Source: Ruminococcus sp. NK3A76
Lineage (GTDB): Bacteria > Bacillota > Clostridia > Oscillospirales > Ruminococcaceae
NCBI RefSeq assembly: GCF_000686125.1
Contig: NZ_JMMA01000002.1
Span: forward strand, 744,001-808,000
DNA: 64,000 nt
Direction of reading: 5' to 3'
In this document: one piece after another, positions 18,148 through 26,617 of the stretch
How the letters are laid out: each line of letters starts with the position of its first letter
Numbering within the stretch: position 1 is the stretch's first letter
Made by a program: the position numbers and the translations under genes
The notes under the pieces: model-generated
What the model was told of the DNA's origin: nothing
What the model saw: only the letters and a program-made list of their open reading frames with translations
Databases searched by the model: none

Positions 18148-18529
18148 TAACAGGGATACCGAGGTTTTTATGTATCTCGTCAAGACCTTTGTTGCCGATA
18201 AGCATACATACCTGCTGCCGACAAGTGAATTCTATATGACGGACTCTACAAAAACGCTGCTCGGCTATTATGACGAGGAGTATGTGTACCTAATACCATC
18301 GGTCATGATCGGTATGTGTGATGATTACCTGACAAAGATGGGCAAGCCCGGAGTAAATATTCAGAATGTGCTGAATACTCTTTTCAGGGCTAACCTCATC
18401 AAGGTCGGTTGGGTAATGCGCAAAGATATGAGATACCGCCCGGAAAAGAGGATCGGCGGCAAGCGCAGGAGATACATAACCTTCATCAGAAAAGAACTTA
18501 CAAAGGAAAGGAACAAAAAGAATGGCTAA
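18137..18529 (+). CDS. Hypothetical mobile-element protein with basic C-terminus
   Basis: 130 aa from the ATG at 18137 (AGGGGTG upstream). The N-terminal half is acidic and aromatic. The C-terminal half (NVLNTLFRANLIKVGW, then RYRPEKRIGGKRRRYITF) looks like a winged helix with a strongly basic wing, so nucleic-acid binding is plausible. It overlaps both neighbours (11 bp before, 8 bp after). No family recognised. Confidence 0.65.
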   Translation: MRFDNRDTEVFMYLVKTFVADKHTYLLPTSEFYMTDSTKTLLGYYDEEYVYLIPSVMIGMCDDYLTKMGKPGVNIQNVLNTLFRANLIKVGWVMRKDMRYRPEKRIGGKRRRYITFIRKELTKERNKKNG

Positions 18530-18707
18530 TGAAAAGATCGTTATGATGATGCTGTGCTTCGGAGTCAGCATAAACGAGCTTGCCGACCAGCTTTTAATAA
18601 CAGAAGAGGATATGGTAGAAAAGCTCTGTGCTGAAATGGATTTTGTAAAAAACTTCGAGGTAATGCTGGCGATAGTTGATATCGTAAAAAGAGGGGAGAG
18701 GGCATAA
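18522..18707 (+). CDS. Small hypothetical mobile-element protein
   Basis: 61 aa, helical, with a short segment (SINELADQLLITEEDMVEKL) that resembles a helix-turn-helix. It overlaps the upstream gene by 8 bp and shares one base (TAATG) with the HU-like gene downstream, so it is translationally coupled on both sides. Confidence 0.65.
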   Translation: MANEKIVMMMLCFGVSINELADQLLITEEDMVEKLCAEMDFVKNFEVMLAIVDIVKRGERA

Positions 18708-18952
18708 TGGATACACAGGAATTTACAAGAGAGCTTGCTGCCCGCAAGGGTATTTCCGAGCAGACAGCATACCGCTACATAAATACAGTTATGGACACTA
18801 TCCGGCAGGTACTTGTCGAGGGCAAAGAGATCAAGATAGGCAGCTTCGGAAAGTTTACTGTTGTCACCGATCTGGAGGGCAACAAGACTGCTATGCTTTG
18901 TTCGGGTAAGTCGCTTAGGCAGGCATTGACGGCGGGGGAGGGGATAGTCTGA
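18707..18952 (+). CDS. HU/IHF-like DNA-binding protein
   Basis: 81 aa, slightly shorter than the usual 90. The HU pattern is clear: TRELAARKGISEQTAYRYINTVMDTIRQVL, then GKEIKIGSFGKFTV. The DNA-wrapping arm between the beta strands is reduced (TDLEGNKTAM). Encoded within the mobile element, it may serve recombination or transfer as an architectural factor. Confidence 0.85.
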   Translation: MDTQEFTRELAARKGISEQTAYRYINTVMDTIRQVLVEGKEIKIGSFGKFTVVTDLEGNKTAMLCSGKSLRQALTAGEGIV

Positions 18953-19161
18953 AGGAGCCGAAAGAGGTACACCGAAAGGTTTGCGGCTGTAATGTGACTA
19001 TCACTTTCAAGGGGTATAACCCGGATATCAAGGATAAAATACTCGACCTGCTGTGTGATAGCTTTGAACATCGTGTTATGAACGCTGCAAGGGAAAATGG
19101 TAATATCTGCCCTTTGGACAATACTGCTGATGAAAAAAAGCATAAAACTGATGGTGGTTAA
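18949..19161 (+). CDS. Small hypothetical protein with probable CTG start
   Basis: An open frame of 70 codons directly overlapping the end of the HU-like gene. No ATG is available. CTG at 18949 is the best start, with a GGGGAGG-type ribosome site (18935-18942) about six bases upstream; GTG at 18994 is the alternative but lacks a ribosome site. The product has CGCNVTITFKGYN and DKILDLLCDSF segments and a hydrophilic end, and looks like a real compact domain. Family unknown. Confidence 0.55.
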   Translation: MKEPKEVHRKVCGCNVTITFKGYNPDIKDKILDLLCDSFEHRVMNAARENGNICPLDNTADEKKHKTDGG

Positions 19162-19230
19162 GATTATCACATAGATTCAGTTGATAGGGTAAAATGGAGA
19201 GTATGGTAAGATTCGGCTTTTTAGGCAAAA

Positions 19231-19265
19231 AAATGTGGGGTGTTGCCACGCAGCATCCCACATTT
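19231..19265 (-). terminator. Terminator of the small minus-strand operon
   Basis: Stem AAATGTGGG/CCCACATTT with a short interior loop; on the minus strand it is followed by a run of seven T. It lies downstream of the gene pair at 19333-19793. Confidence 0.75.
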
Positions 19266-19332
19266 CTCAGAGCCTAAGCTCAATTCCGTCGTCGGTATCG
19301 GCATATCCGACAGCTAGCTCACCATAGATACG

Positions 19333-19524
19333 CTAATTAACTTCAGACCCAATATCACGCTTGCACATCGATAATCCATCTTTAACACAATTCATATATA
19401 CTGTTTCGCTTATTCTATTATCTATATATAGTTTCTTAATAAGGCAAATTGCTGCATATATCATATCCTCGTTGATATTCTTAGATTTGTCAGTTCTTTC
19501 CGAGGTGCTCTGTGCTTTGATCAA
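19333..19524 (-). CDS. Small hypothetical protein, TTG start
   Basis: 63 aa from a TTG at 19524 with AAGGAG nine bases upstream. It is helical with a SHOCT-like run (AAICLIKKLYIDNRISETVYMNC). It follows the 77-aa gene by 35 bp on the same strand. Function unknown. Confidence 0.6.
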   Translation of the reverse strand: MIKAQSTSERTDKSKNINEDMIYAAICLIKKLYIDNRISETVYMNCVKDGLSMCKRDIGSEVN

Positions 19525-19559
19525 ATTATTTAACTCCTTTTCATCAAACGATACAATTT

Positions 19560-19793
19560 TTAGTTAATAAGCTTTTCAATAACAGTCATTATCTCATTAA
19601 GCCGCTTTTCTCCAATACCGCTGATACTGCCTATCTCCTTACGTAGCTCATCAAGGTCAACGCTGGCGGTTTCAATGCTTTCAGCGCCTTGTTTGTAAAT
19701 ATCGGTGAGAACAGCCTGCATTTGTTCTCGGCTCATTTTCTTGAATTCTTTGTATAGGCTGCGGGGCAGTTCAAATCCTTTTTTTGCGGACAT
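19560..19793 (-). CDS. Small hypothetical protein with possible helix-hairpin-helix
   Basis: 77 aa, ATG at 19793 with AAGGAG eight bases upstream. The C-terminal part SISGIGEKRLNEIMTVIEKL resembles a helix-hairpin-helix DNA-binding motif. It is divergent from the serine recombinase gene, with which it shares a 240-bp intergenic region, so it could be its regulator; that is inferred only from position. Confidence 0.6.
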   Translation of the reverse strand: MSAKKGFELPRSLYKEFKKMSREQMQAVLTDIYKQGAESIETASVDLDELRKEIGSISGIGEKRLNEIMTVIEKLIN

Positions 19794-19900
19794 TGCTTAA
19801 CTCCTTATATTAATATAGTATATGTATATTATATCACACCGCACAATAGTAGTCAATAAATAGTTAGCTAAAGAGTATATCGGTTTCACGCTTTAAATTG

Positions 19901-19929
19901 TTGACAAATCAGTCGAGATGTGCTATACT
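19901..19929 (+). promoter_or_regulatory. Promoter of the serine recombinase gene
   Basis: TTGACA (19901-19906), 17-bp spacer, TATACT (19924-19929). It leaves a leader of about 100 bases before the ATG at 20035. Confidence 0.85.
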
Positions 19930-20034
19930 ATTATAAAAGGCATCTTGACAATCGAATATCTCCATATTGGATAAGAAACAACGATTTATCTACCGATATT
20001 AAGAATACAAATCTGAAATCGGAGGTAAAACGTA

Positions 20035-21633
20035 ATGAATATAGCTTATACATTATATAGAGTGTCAACTAAGCAGCAGGTCGATAAAACTAAAGACGAC
20101 ATACCTATGCAGAGAGAAGCCTGTCATGAGTTCGCTGACAAAATGGGCTGGACGATAGGCAAGGAATTTCTTGAAAAGGGTGTATCAGGCTTCAAGGTTT
20201 CTGCGAATAACAGAGATGCTATTCAGGACTTGAAGGCTGCGGCACTAAATAAGGAGTTCGATATTCTTCTTGTATTTATGTTCGATAGGATCGGACGTAT
20301 TGATGACGAGACACCTTTTATAGTTGAATGGTTCGTTAAGCAGGGCATAAGAGTATGGAGCGTTCAGGAAGGTGAGCAGAGGTTTGAGAGTCACGTTGAC
20401 AAGCTGATGAATTACATAAGATTCTGGCAGGCATCGGGCGAGAGTGAAAAGACCTCAATGCGAATCAAGACAAGGATGCAGCAGTTAAGAGCAGAGGGCA
20501 GCTATACAGGCGGACCGGTGCCTTTCGGATATACTCTTGTAAATACCGGAAGAAAGAACAAGCGAGGCAAGGACGTTCACGATCTTTCAATAGAGCCTGT
20601 TGAAGCTGAGTGGGTGAGAGATGTGTTCTCAAAGACTTTGCGTGAGGGCTATGGCTCTTTCAGATGCGCTGAATACCTTAATAAGCAGGGTGTGAAAACG
20701 CATAACGGCTCAAAATTCCAAAGCAATAACATCATCAGAATGCTGAAAAACAGGTTATACTGCGGATATATGGGCTCCGGCGAAAATGTATCCCCTAAAT
20801 TGAAGGAGCTTCAGATAATCGACGAGATGACCTTTGAGAGAGTACAGTCGATACTCGAACAGAGAGCTGTCAAGTACGATAAAAAGTGCGAGGTCGCAAG
20901 AATGACCAAGACAAAGCTTTTGCTTTCCGGGATAATGTACTGCGGAAGCTGTGGTGGTGCGCTGACAAGCATGGGTCACAGCGAAACGTGGAAATGCAAG
21001 GACGGCACAAAAAGGGAAGCCCCTCGTCCGAGATATGTTTGCTACCATAAGAACAGAAAGCTTTGCAAGTGTGATGGTCAGACGACATACGTTGCTTACA
21101 AGGTTGATAATATTGTGATTGAAACTGTGAAGCTGATGTTCAGCCACATCAAGGAGTCTCCCGATGAAGCGGTTCTGAAAAGAAACTATGAAAAGGACAT
21201 GAGAGGCTGCAAGGCAAAGATCACCAAGATCGAACATGACCTTGAAAAGGAAAAGAAAAAGCTGACAACTCTTGAAAATGAGGTTGCCGACAGTCTGCTC
21301 GGAACGAGTCAGTATTCTCCTGAACTATTGAATAAGCTTATATGTCAGCAGAGTGATGTTATAAGACAGTACGAGGCTGATAAGGAAACGATACAGACAG
21401 AAATGGCAAACAAAAAGAGATCAATGGAGAGTATCAAGCCTATGTATGACATTTTCAAGGGCTGGGCAGACGAGTTTGATACTTGTTCCCTTGAACGCAA
21501 GAAAATGATAATTTCCCAGCTTATAACTAGAATTGAGCTTTACCGAGGATACGATGTAAAAATCGAGCTCGATATGAATTACAGGCAGTTTTGTGATAAC
21601 TGGGACATAATAACAAACACTAATAATGGGTAA
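20035..21633 (+). CDS. Large serine recombinase (site-specific integrase)
   Basis: 532 aa, full length for the family. The catalytic domain spans residues 3-150, with the nucleophile serine in YRVSTKQQ (Ser11) and helpers in VFMFDRIGR. The recombinase DNA-binding domain follows (about 165-270, from GGPVPFGY). A zinc ribbon lies at about 300-345 (YCGSCGGAL ... YVCYH ... CKCDG), then a coiled coil (about 375-470) and a C-terminal domain. It carries out integration and excision of the mobilizable element. Start ATG with GGAGG upstream. It ends 60 bp from a tRNA-Asn 3' fragment, the likely attachment site. Confidence 0.95.
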   Translation: MNIAYTLYRVSTKQQVDKTKDDIPMQREACHEFADKMGWTIGKEFLEKGVSGFKVSANNRDAIQDLKAAALNKEFDILLVFMFDRIGRIDDETPFIVEWFVKQGIRVWSVQEGEQRFESHVDKLMNYIRFWQASGESEKTSMRIKTRMQQLRAEGSYTGGPVPFGYTLVNTGRKNKRGKDVHDLSIEPVEAEWVRDVFSKTLREGYGSFRCAEYLNKQGVKTHNGSKFQSNNIIRMLKNRLYCGYMGSGENVSPKLKELQIIDEMTFERVQSILEQRAVKYDKKCEVARMTKTKLLLSGIMYCGSCGGALTSMGHSETWKCKDGTKREAPRPRYVCYHKNRKLCKCDGQTTYVAYKVDNIVIETVKLMFSHIKESPDEAVLKRNYEKDMRGCKAKITKIEHDLEKEKKKLTTLENEVADSLLGTSQYSPELLNKLICQQSDVIRQYEADKETIQTEMANKKRSMESIKPMYDIFKGWADEFDTCSLERKKMIISQLITRIELYRGYDVKIELDMNYRQFCDNWDIITNTNNG

Positions 21634-21635
21634 AC

Positions 21636-21660
21636 ACAGGGATTATACACCCTGTTTTTT
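21636..21660 (+). terminator. Terminator of the serine recombinase gene
   Basis: ACAGGG (21636-21641)/CCCTGT (21650-21655) with an 8-base loop, followed by six T; starts 3 bases after the stop codon. Confidence 0.85.
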
Positions 21661-21694
21661 AATCCTATTGGAACGTACAACTAATTGCTACATT

Positions 21695-21751
21695 TAGAGC
21701 ACTCGGCTGTTAACCGAGTTGTCGTTGGTTCAAGTCCAACAGGGGGAGCCA
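21695..21751 (+). tRNA. 3' fragment of tRNA-Asn gene (probable att site)
   Basis: From TAGAGC onward the sequence matches the 3' three quarters of a tRNA: anticodon arm CTCGG-CTGTTAA-CCGAG (anticodon GTT, Asn), variable loop, T arm with GGTTCAAGTCC and acceptor strand GGGGGAGCC. The 5' acceptor strand and D-arm start are absent; the upstream bases cannot pair with the acceptor. It is therefore a truncated gene left where the mobile element integrated. It is not expected to be functional. Confidence 0.8.
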
Positions 21752-21931
21752 TATTTATCGGGCGAAAATGACGCAAATACGTTGTTTCCGCTCTTATTTT
21801 TTGTCTGGGCTTTGTTTGATGTATATTGCTGTTTTATATCCTCTTTTTCTGCCAAATGTACGTTTATGCAATAATTTTAACCATATCAAACAAGTATAAC
21901 CTTCAATGGCTCTGAAAACTCAGATTATAAC

Positions 21932-21960
21932 TTGACATAAATGTTAATTTGTGTTAAAAT
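21932..21960 (+). promoter_or_regulatory. Promoter upstream of the frameshifted Fn3 gene
   Basis: TTGACA (21932-21937), 17-bp spacer, TAAAAT (21955-21960). It leaves a leader of about 160 bases. No other gene seen in 21752-22128. Confidence 0.75.
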
Positions 21961-22128
21961 CACAGCATAATTAAACTGTACAAACTAAAAGCACTATGTT
22001 AAAGGATTTTGTAGACTGTTAATAATCTGACAGCCTTATCCAAATCTTCTGCGCTTAGAGGAGAATAGTACACGTTAACTCTTTGCTGCCTGTATGCAGT
22101 GATTGATATGTATAATACACTAAAGGAG

Positions 22129-23132
22129 ATGAAAATTAAGAAAACCACAAAACACAAGCTGATGCAAAGGCTCACAGCGTTTAAAACTATGCTGTGTATG
22201 GTATTCACCATGCTGCCGATCAATGCCCTGGCGTTTAACCCTGACTGGTACAAAACCCATATAACGAGTGTATCTATCGGCAAGCCGACAACTGACTTAA
22301 ACGGCAAGAAGTATCTCCATGTTACCGTCAATTTCTCGGCGGAGGAGGATATAGGCGACACTAATGCCGTGTATTTCCTTGAAGGCTATCTTCTGGCAAC
22401 GCTTAAAAACGGTACAAAGGCAGAGGGCATTGTAGGCAACGGTATGACCCTTATGGGCCCGTTAAAGCCCGATGCACTTGACGGTGCAGGCGCAAATGCC
22501 TTTTCCTGGGTATGGACGCCGGGTCAGGGCTTGGATATGTGCAGCGGCAAGGGCGTGTTAAAATATAATATCCCCCTGCTTGATGGCAGCGCCACACAGA
22601 CTGTTGAAAAAGCCCCTACACAGGTCAGCAGGAGGTCAACGGCCTTAAGGTCGGTGACCAGGTCTCCTTCAAGATAGAGACTGTTATGAACACAAATACC
22701 ATTCCTGCCGACGTTCTCCCCGAGGGCGGCAGCCTTATGTCTGATGAGTTCACGGTCGTTATTGAAGATGTCAGCCAGTACCCCAAAGATATAACAACAA
22801 GCGGCGGTAGCTGCAAGCACGACGGCGAGAAGAGCTACTCCAAATATACTCCTGAACAGCATAAGGTGTATTGTAATAAGTGTGATCAAGAGATCGGAAC
22901 AGAAGATCACGATTTCTCACAACATCTGACCGGCTATCAGGTGACCTACTCGACATCGAGCAAGTTCACAAAGGCTGCGACCAAGTCGGTCAATGTCAAG
23001 GGCACTTCAAAGGTGATAAGCAAGCTCACCAAGGGCAAGACCTATTACGTCAAGGTACGCACCTACAAGACAGTCGGCAAGACTAAGTATTACAGCGGAT
23101 ACAGCGCTGTAAAGAAAATAACGGTCAAATAA
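22129..23132 (+). pseudogene. Frameshifted secreted protein with Fn3-like C-terminus
   Basis: Two adjoining frames read as one protein broken by a net one-base shift near 22610-22630: the first frame gives a signal peptide (RLTAFKTMLCMVFTMLP, INALA) and a secreted domain. The second begins reading sense at QQEVNGLKVGDQVSFKIET and continues to a C-terminal Fn3-type domain (YQVTYSTSSKFTKAA ... GKTYYVKVRTYK). The combined length is about 333 codons. The start is uncertain: the ATG at 22129 has AAGGAG immediately against it, and a GTG at 22099 has no site. It could be a sequencing error instead of decay. Confidence 0.7.
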
Positions 23133-23206
23133 TACTGATCATATGAGCTTAATGAATGTCAGACCCGTGTTTCTTTTAATACATATTGAGTTTACGACAA
23201 AAAAGC

Positions 23207-23246
23207 AAAAATCACCGCTGTTTCTTTTAAAACGGCGGTGATTTTT
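23207..23246. terminator. Bidirectional terminator
   Basis: Stem AAAATCACCGC/GCGGTGATTTT with A and T runs on both sides, between two convergent genes (ends at 23132 and 23250). Confidence 0.85.
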
Positions 23247-23249
23247 ATG

Positions 23250-24938
23250 TCAGTCTATATTCGACCTGACCTTTAAAGCTGAAAGATTAAAGCTGTTGTA
23301 TGCGCTGCGGTCGAGCTTGGTCTCGGCACGGTCTGCGAGGAATTCGCAGCCTGTTTTGTGATTGGAGTATATCTTCTTTTTGTCTGCGTTTATGTCGTCG
23401 TATTTCCGGTTTATAAGCTCACGGTACTGCGGCTCGGTTATAACAGCGGCAGCGTCGGCCGAGAGGTCGGTCATCTCAACTATGTCACGGAAGTTTATGG
23501 TGTTCTGGCAGTTTTCAAGATTGTATCTTGCAATGACAGCGTCGGGGCGTGAAAAGCACAGCACGGTGAACATCAGAGTGAACGTCACGGCAGCAGCCCT
23601 CACGATAGGGAAGCTGCTTCTGAACTGCCTTATGATGATGAAAACGAAGATAAAAGCTGTGAGAATCATGAACCATGTTGTGTAAACACGCAGCTGTGTA
23701 AGACCGTAGTTGCTGATGTACATTACCATCTTGCTTATTGCGGTGGCGGATATCAGCAGCGTGAAAACTGATATCACAACTGAGTAAACTTTCAGCGTCA
23801 GCGGCTTTTCCTCGCCGGTCTTTTTGGCGAAGAAGTTTATGAAGAATATCACGCCTGCGTTTATTAGCATTATCGCAAACAGCTCAAAGAAGCCTCTGCG
23901 TGCATATTCTGCATAGCTGTAGTTTTTGGGGAGCGTGTTATTGAATGCCGAGAGGAAGTAATTCGCCTGAGATATAAAAAACATCACATAAAGCAGGCAG
24001 ATAGGCGTTACCGCCGAGTAGACTGCAATGTTTGTCACAAGACGTATTTTTCTGATCTTCGTCTCGCAGGCATCTTCGCTCAGGGCTGGTGTTTTCTCGG
24101 GGTGGGTGTGTGAATAGAGCATACCGAAAAGATATCCCGATACAGGCACAGTGACAGCTGTTTTCCATGCCAGCGAGAATGCATTGTTAACATTCACCAT
24201 TTTTGCTATTGACCCGAGCATATTCTCGACACCCTTGTCGGCTGACATCAGTAAAACTGCAACAACGACTGTCAGCGGAACAGCAAACATCAGCCCTAAG
24301 AATATCGCCTTGAAATTCGTGCCTGTCTTTGTAGCCTTTACCGAGCTGTTTAAAGCATTGAATTCCTTGCCAAAGTGTGAGAAAGGGTTTTCTAAGGTGC
24401 ATTTGAAAAACTCAAAGGGCGCAAACCTTCCGAACATCTCATTCCCGGTGGTAACAGAGTATACAAGATAAGCGCCGCCGAGAATCAGGAACACCACATC
24501 GAGCCCCTTGATAAACTCGTTTGCCGTTACAGAAAATGCGGCAGAGAATATCATCATGACAGCCAGCCATACCTTGTGCGATGCCTTGAAGGTATGCCCT
24601 GTCTTTTTCAGGAACACCGATATTGCCGTAAACAGCATCATGTAAAACATCGTAGTGAAAAACCCCGAGGTGTTCCACAGCACAAAGTGTACAAACATAA
24701 ATGACAGCCCGGCAGATGCAAAAGCAAATATCTTTTCAGGGCGTGAGAACACCACCTGCTCCTGCGGCTTTGCGGTATACTGCGCATTGCCTGCGGCATA
24801 CACCGCCTGCCCGTAATTGTATCCGGGAATGAGATTACTGTACTGCCCCTGCTGCACGTTTGCGTTTGCCTGATTTTCAGGCTGGGTATTCTGCCCGTTA
24901 TTCGGCTGCTGCCCGTTATCTGGAGTATTTTCAAACAT
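23250..24938 (-). CDS. Polytopic membrane protein, DUF4153/DUF4173 type
   Basis: 562 aa. Residues 1-65 are a hydrophilic, Gln/Asn-rich cytoplasmic lead. About 12 membrane helices follow from residue 70 to 470, in the pattern of DUF4153/DUF4173 proteins of Firmicutes (including the segment FLGLMFAVPLTVVVAVLLMSADKGVE). The C-terminal 100 residues are soluble (YDDINADKKKIYSN). Function of the family is unknown. It is encoded just downstream of the XRE/DUF2975 pair and may share their transcript (69-bp gap). Confidence 0.72.
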   Translation of the reverse strand: MFENTPDNGQQPNNGQNTQPENQANANVQQGQYSNLIPGYNYGQAVYAAGNAQYTAKPQEQVVFSRPEKIFAFASAGLSFMFVHFVLWNTSGFFTTMFYMMLFTAISVFLKKTGHTFKASHKVWLAVMMIFSAAFSVTANEFIKGLDVVFLILGGAYLVYSVTTGNEMFGRFAPFEFFKCTLENPFSHFGKEFNALNSSVKATKTGTNFKAIFLGLMFAVPLTVVVAVLLMSADKGVENMLGSIAKMVNVNNAFSLAWKTAVTVPVSGYLFGMLYSHTHPEKTPALSEDACETKIRKIRLVTNIAVYSAVTPICLLYVMFFISQANYFLSAFNNTLPKNYSYAEYARRGFFELFAIMLINAGVIFFINFFAKKTGEEKPLTLKVYSVVISVFTLLISATAISKMVMYISNYGLTQLRVYTTWFMILTAFIFVFIIIRQFRSSFPIVRAAAVTFTLMFTVLCFSRPDAVIARYNLENCQNTINFRDIVEMTDLSADAAAVITEPQYRELINRKYDDINADKKKIYSNHKTGCEFLADRAETKLDRSAYNSFNLSALKVRSNID

Positions 24939-25007
24939 TGTTTACAGCTCCTTTATCTATCTTTGTCTGTTTTGTATAAGTCTTTCCGTTTTGTTGTCTT
25001 TTTCTTT

Positions 25008-25208
25008 TTATTCGTGTTCAAGAATATCTCCGGGCTGGCATTCAAGCACCTCGCATATCTTGTCGAGTGTCGAAAACCTGACTGCTTTGGCCTTGCCTGT
25101 CTTTAGTATCGAAAGGTTTGCAGCGGTTATACCGACTTTCTCTGCCAGCTCGTTAGAGGAGATCTTGCGTTTAGCCATCATAACATCTAAGTTCACGATA
25201 ATTGCCAT
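25008..25208 (-). CDS. XRE-family transcriptional regulator (short)
   Basis: 66 aa, a single helix-turn-helix of the YozG type (SSNELAEKVGITAANLSILKTGKAKAVRF, then LDKICEVLECQPGDIL). It sits 13 bp after the DUF2975 gene; this pair is a recurring unit in Firmicutes, thought to be a small membrane-linked regulator. An inverted repeat in the shared promoter region (25853-25863 and 25891-25901) could be its operator. Confidence 0.9.
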   Translation of the reverse strand: MAIIVNLDVMMAKRKISSNELAEKVGITAANLSILKTGKAKAVRFSTLDKICEVLECQPGDILEHE

Positions 25209-25221
25209 ACGTCTGCCTCCT

Positions 25222-25698
25222 TTAAATGGTAAAGTCGTTTTCTGATTTGAGCTCTACGGCCTTTTCAAAAACGTTTTTCAGCACACGCATCACAAGCCCT
25301 AAAAACATTGCAAAAAACGATGCAAACAAAAACTCGCCCTTCCAGAGTGAAAAGAATGCAAAGGTCAGCCCTGCGAATACACAGCACCAGGATATCGCAC
25401 GCAGACAAAGAGTGTTCTGCGGGATAAAGACCTCGTCCTTTGAGATGTTTGAAAGCAGCTTGTTAAGGGCTATCACGGCTATGATAGCAAATACATCGCA
25501 TATGTATATCATCACCGTTACTGCGACAGAAACATTGCTGTGTATCAGTCCTTTGCCGACTGATATTGCAGCGAACCAGTCACCAATGATGTGCGCTGTG
25601 AACAGTATAACTATCAGCAGGCAGAAAAGCCCTAAAACAAGAAACCTTGAAAGTTTGAGTGATTTCATTTGCGACCAGCCAGTCAATTCATTTACCAT
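25222..25698 (-). CDS. DUF2975 membrane protein
   Basis: 158 aa with four membrane helices (about 18-36, 60-80, 105-122, 125-142). The tail DFTI and the loop DEVFIPQNT fit DUF2975, whose family motif is a D/E-x-F before the third helix. Start ATG 25698 with GGAGG seven bases upstream. It is co-transcribed with the XRE regulator downstream, from the promoter at 25812-25840. Confidence 0.85.
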   Translation of the reverse strand: MVNELTGWSQMKSLKLSRFLVLGLFCLLIVILFTAHIIGDWFAAISVGKGLIHSNVSVAVTVMIYICDVFAIIAVIALNKLLSNISKDEVFIPQNTLCLRAISWCCVFAGLTFAFFSLWKGEFLFASFFAMFLGLVMRVLKNVFEKAVELKSENDFTI

Positions 25699-25714
25699 AA
25701 GATATCCTCCATTT

Positions 25715-25758
25715 TTAAGGCAACACCGTACAGAGCCGTAAGGCGCTCCTTGTATGGT
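25715..25758. repeat. Hairpin repeat of the TTAAGGCAACACCG family
   Basis: Starts TTAAGGCAACACCGTACA and folds back imperfectly onto TTGTATGGTATTGC. It is one of several copies in the window (others at 34209, 38352, 38410-38589, with a single end at 26402-26413). Confidence 0.6.
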
Positions 25759-25811
25759 ATTGCATTCTTGTCGACAATAAGCATCAGGTTTATCTCCCTC
25801 AGCCTGAATGT

Positions 25812-25840
25812 ATTATAACACATCAAAATTCGTTTGTCAA
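25812..25840 (-). promoter_or_regulatory. Consensus promoter of the DUF2975/XRE operon
   Basis: On the minus strand TTGACA (25840-25835), 17-bp spacer, TATAAT (25817-25812). Just upstream, GAAAAACAATA (25853-25863) and TATCGTTTTTC (25891-25901) form an inverted repeat with one mismatch, a candidate operator. Confidence 0.85.
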
Positions 25841-25953
25841 TACTTTTTTATCGAAAAACAATAAAAAATATTTGTAAATCGAAAATCTGATATCGTTTTT
25901 CAAGAATCACGCTCCCGCAAACGGCGTATCTGCGCAGGTCTACAAAAAAAGAT

Positions 25954-25980
25954 GCCGTACTCCAGAATAAGAAGTACGGC
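25954..25980 (-). terminator. Terminator after the TrkH/kinase chimera
   Basis: GCCGTACT/AGTACGGC stem; on the minus strand followed by ATCTTTTTTT. Confidence 0.8.
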
Positions 25981-25993
25981 ACCTGTTTGCGGC

Positions 25994-26422
25994 TTAAATA
26001 TTCGGTTTTATAGCTTCATCATGCGGTGTGGCGTAGAGCAGGTTCTCTACCATGCCTATCAGCCACATCGACTCGGAATATATGTCGGCATATATCTGCT
26101 GTCTTGCACTCTCTTCAAGTGTGCTGCCGCCTGTGATAAGCGTGCTTGCATTGCCTGAGATGGAAGTGAGCGGCGTGCGCAGGTCGTGCGAGATTGCACG
26201 CAGCGACCAGTAGGTAGCCGTGTCCTTGACTACGAGCCATGTCACACAGGTGGCAGATACGGCAGTGAACAGCGAATCCGAGAATGATGTCACGCAGCGC
26301 TCTCTTGACGAGAAGGGCAGCATGAGCAGCAGTCCCCCCACCAGTATCATTCCTAAGAAGCTGAGTATTATGACCTGGAAAGAGGTCAGTTTTTTTCGTT
26401 TGTGTTGCCTTAAGCAAGACAT
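25994..26422 (-). pseudogene. Chimeric remnant: TrkH N-terminus joined to histidine kinase core
   Basis: 142 aa made of two unrelated pieces. Residues about 10-72 match the first helices of TrkH/KtrB potassium channels (FQVIILSFLGMILVGGLL, then SATCVTWLVVKDTATYWSL). From residue 75 the protein reads AISHDLRTPLTSISGNAS, the H-box of KdpD-like kinases, through SESMWLIGMVENLL, and then stops before the ATPase domain. In related genomes trkH, trkA and a KdpD-like kinase gene are often neighbours. The simplest reading is internal deletions within such a locus that left this in-frame fusion. It is most unlikely to work as either protein. Confidence 0.8.
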
Positions 26423-26552
26423 TACACCTCTGTCATTTTAATGATAGTATCATTATAGCATACAAGAAATAAATGTGCCGTTAAGAATACACAGGCGGCG
26501 TTAAGATTGTGTTAAGGTGAGGCGGTATATGGCTTTTTTATGTATTGTTTTA

Positions 26553-26617
26553 GTCATACTGCCCTAAAAATCCTTAACTATCGACACTGTTCATACTGAG
26601 AATTTGGGCAGTATGAC
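26553..26617. repeat. 12-bp inverted repeat in the gap before the SulP gene
   Basis: GTCATACTGCCC (26553-26564) and GGGCAGTATGAC (26606-26617) are perfect complements separated by 41 bases. The remainder of 26423-26872 has no gene. A TATAAT (26821-26826) 47 bases before the SulP start could be its -10 box, without a good -35. Confidence 0.6.

Noticed and set aside
14326-21680. ATTGGAAC(A/G)TA shared near 14325 and 21667 as the element's att core
   Set aside because: A short match of this kind can arise by chance and does not include the tRNA sequence; not enough to define element ends.
21695-21751. Functional tRNA-Asn
   Set aside because: The 5' acceptor strand and start of the D arm are missing, so a full cloverleaf cannot form.
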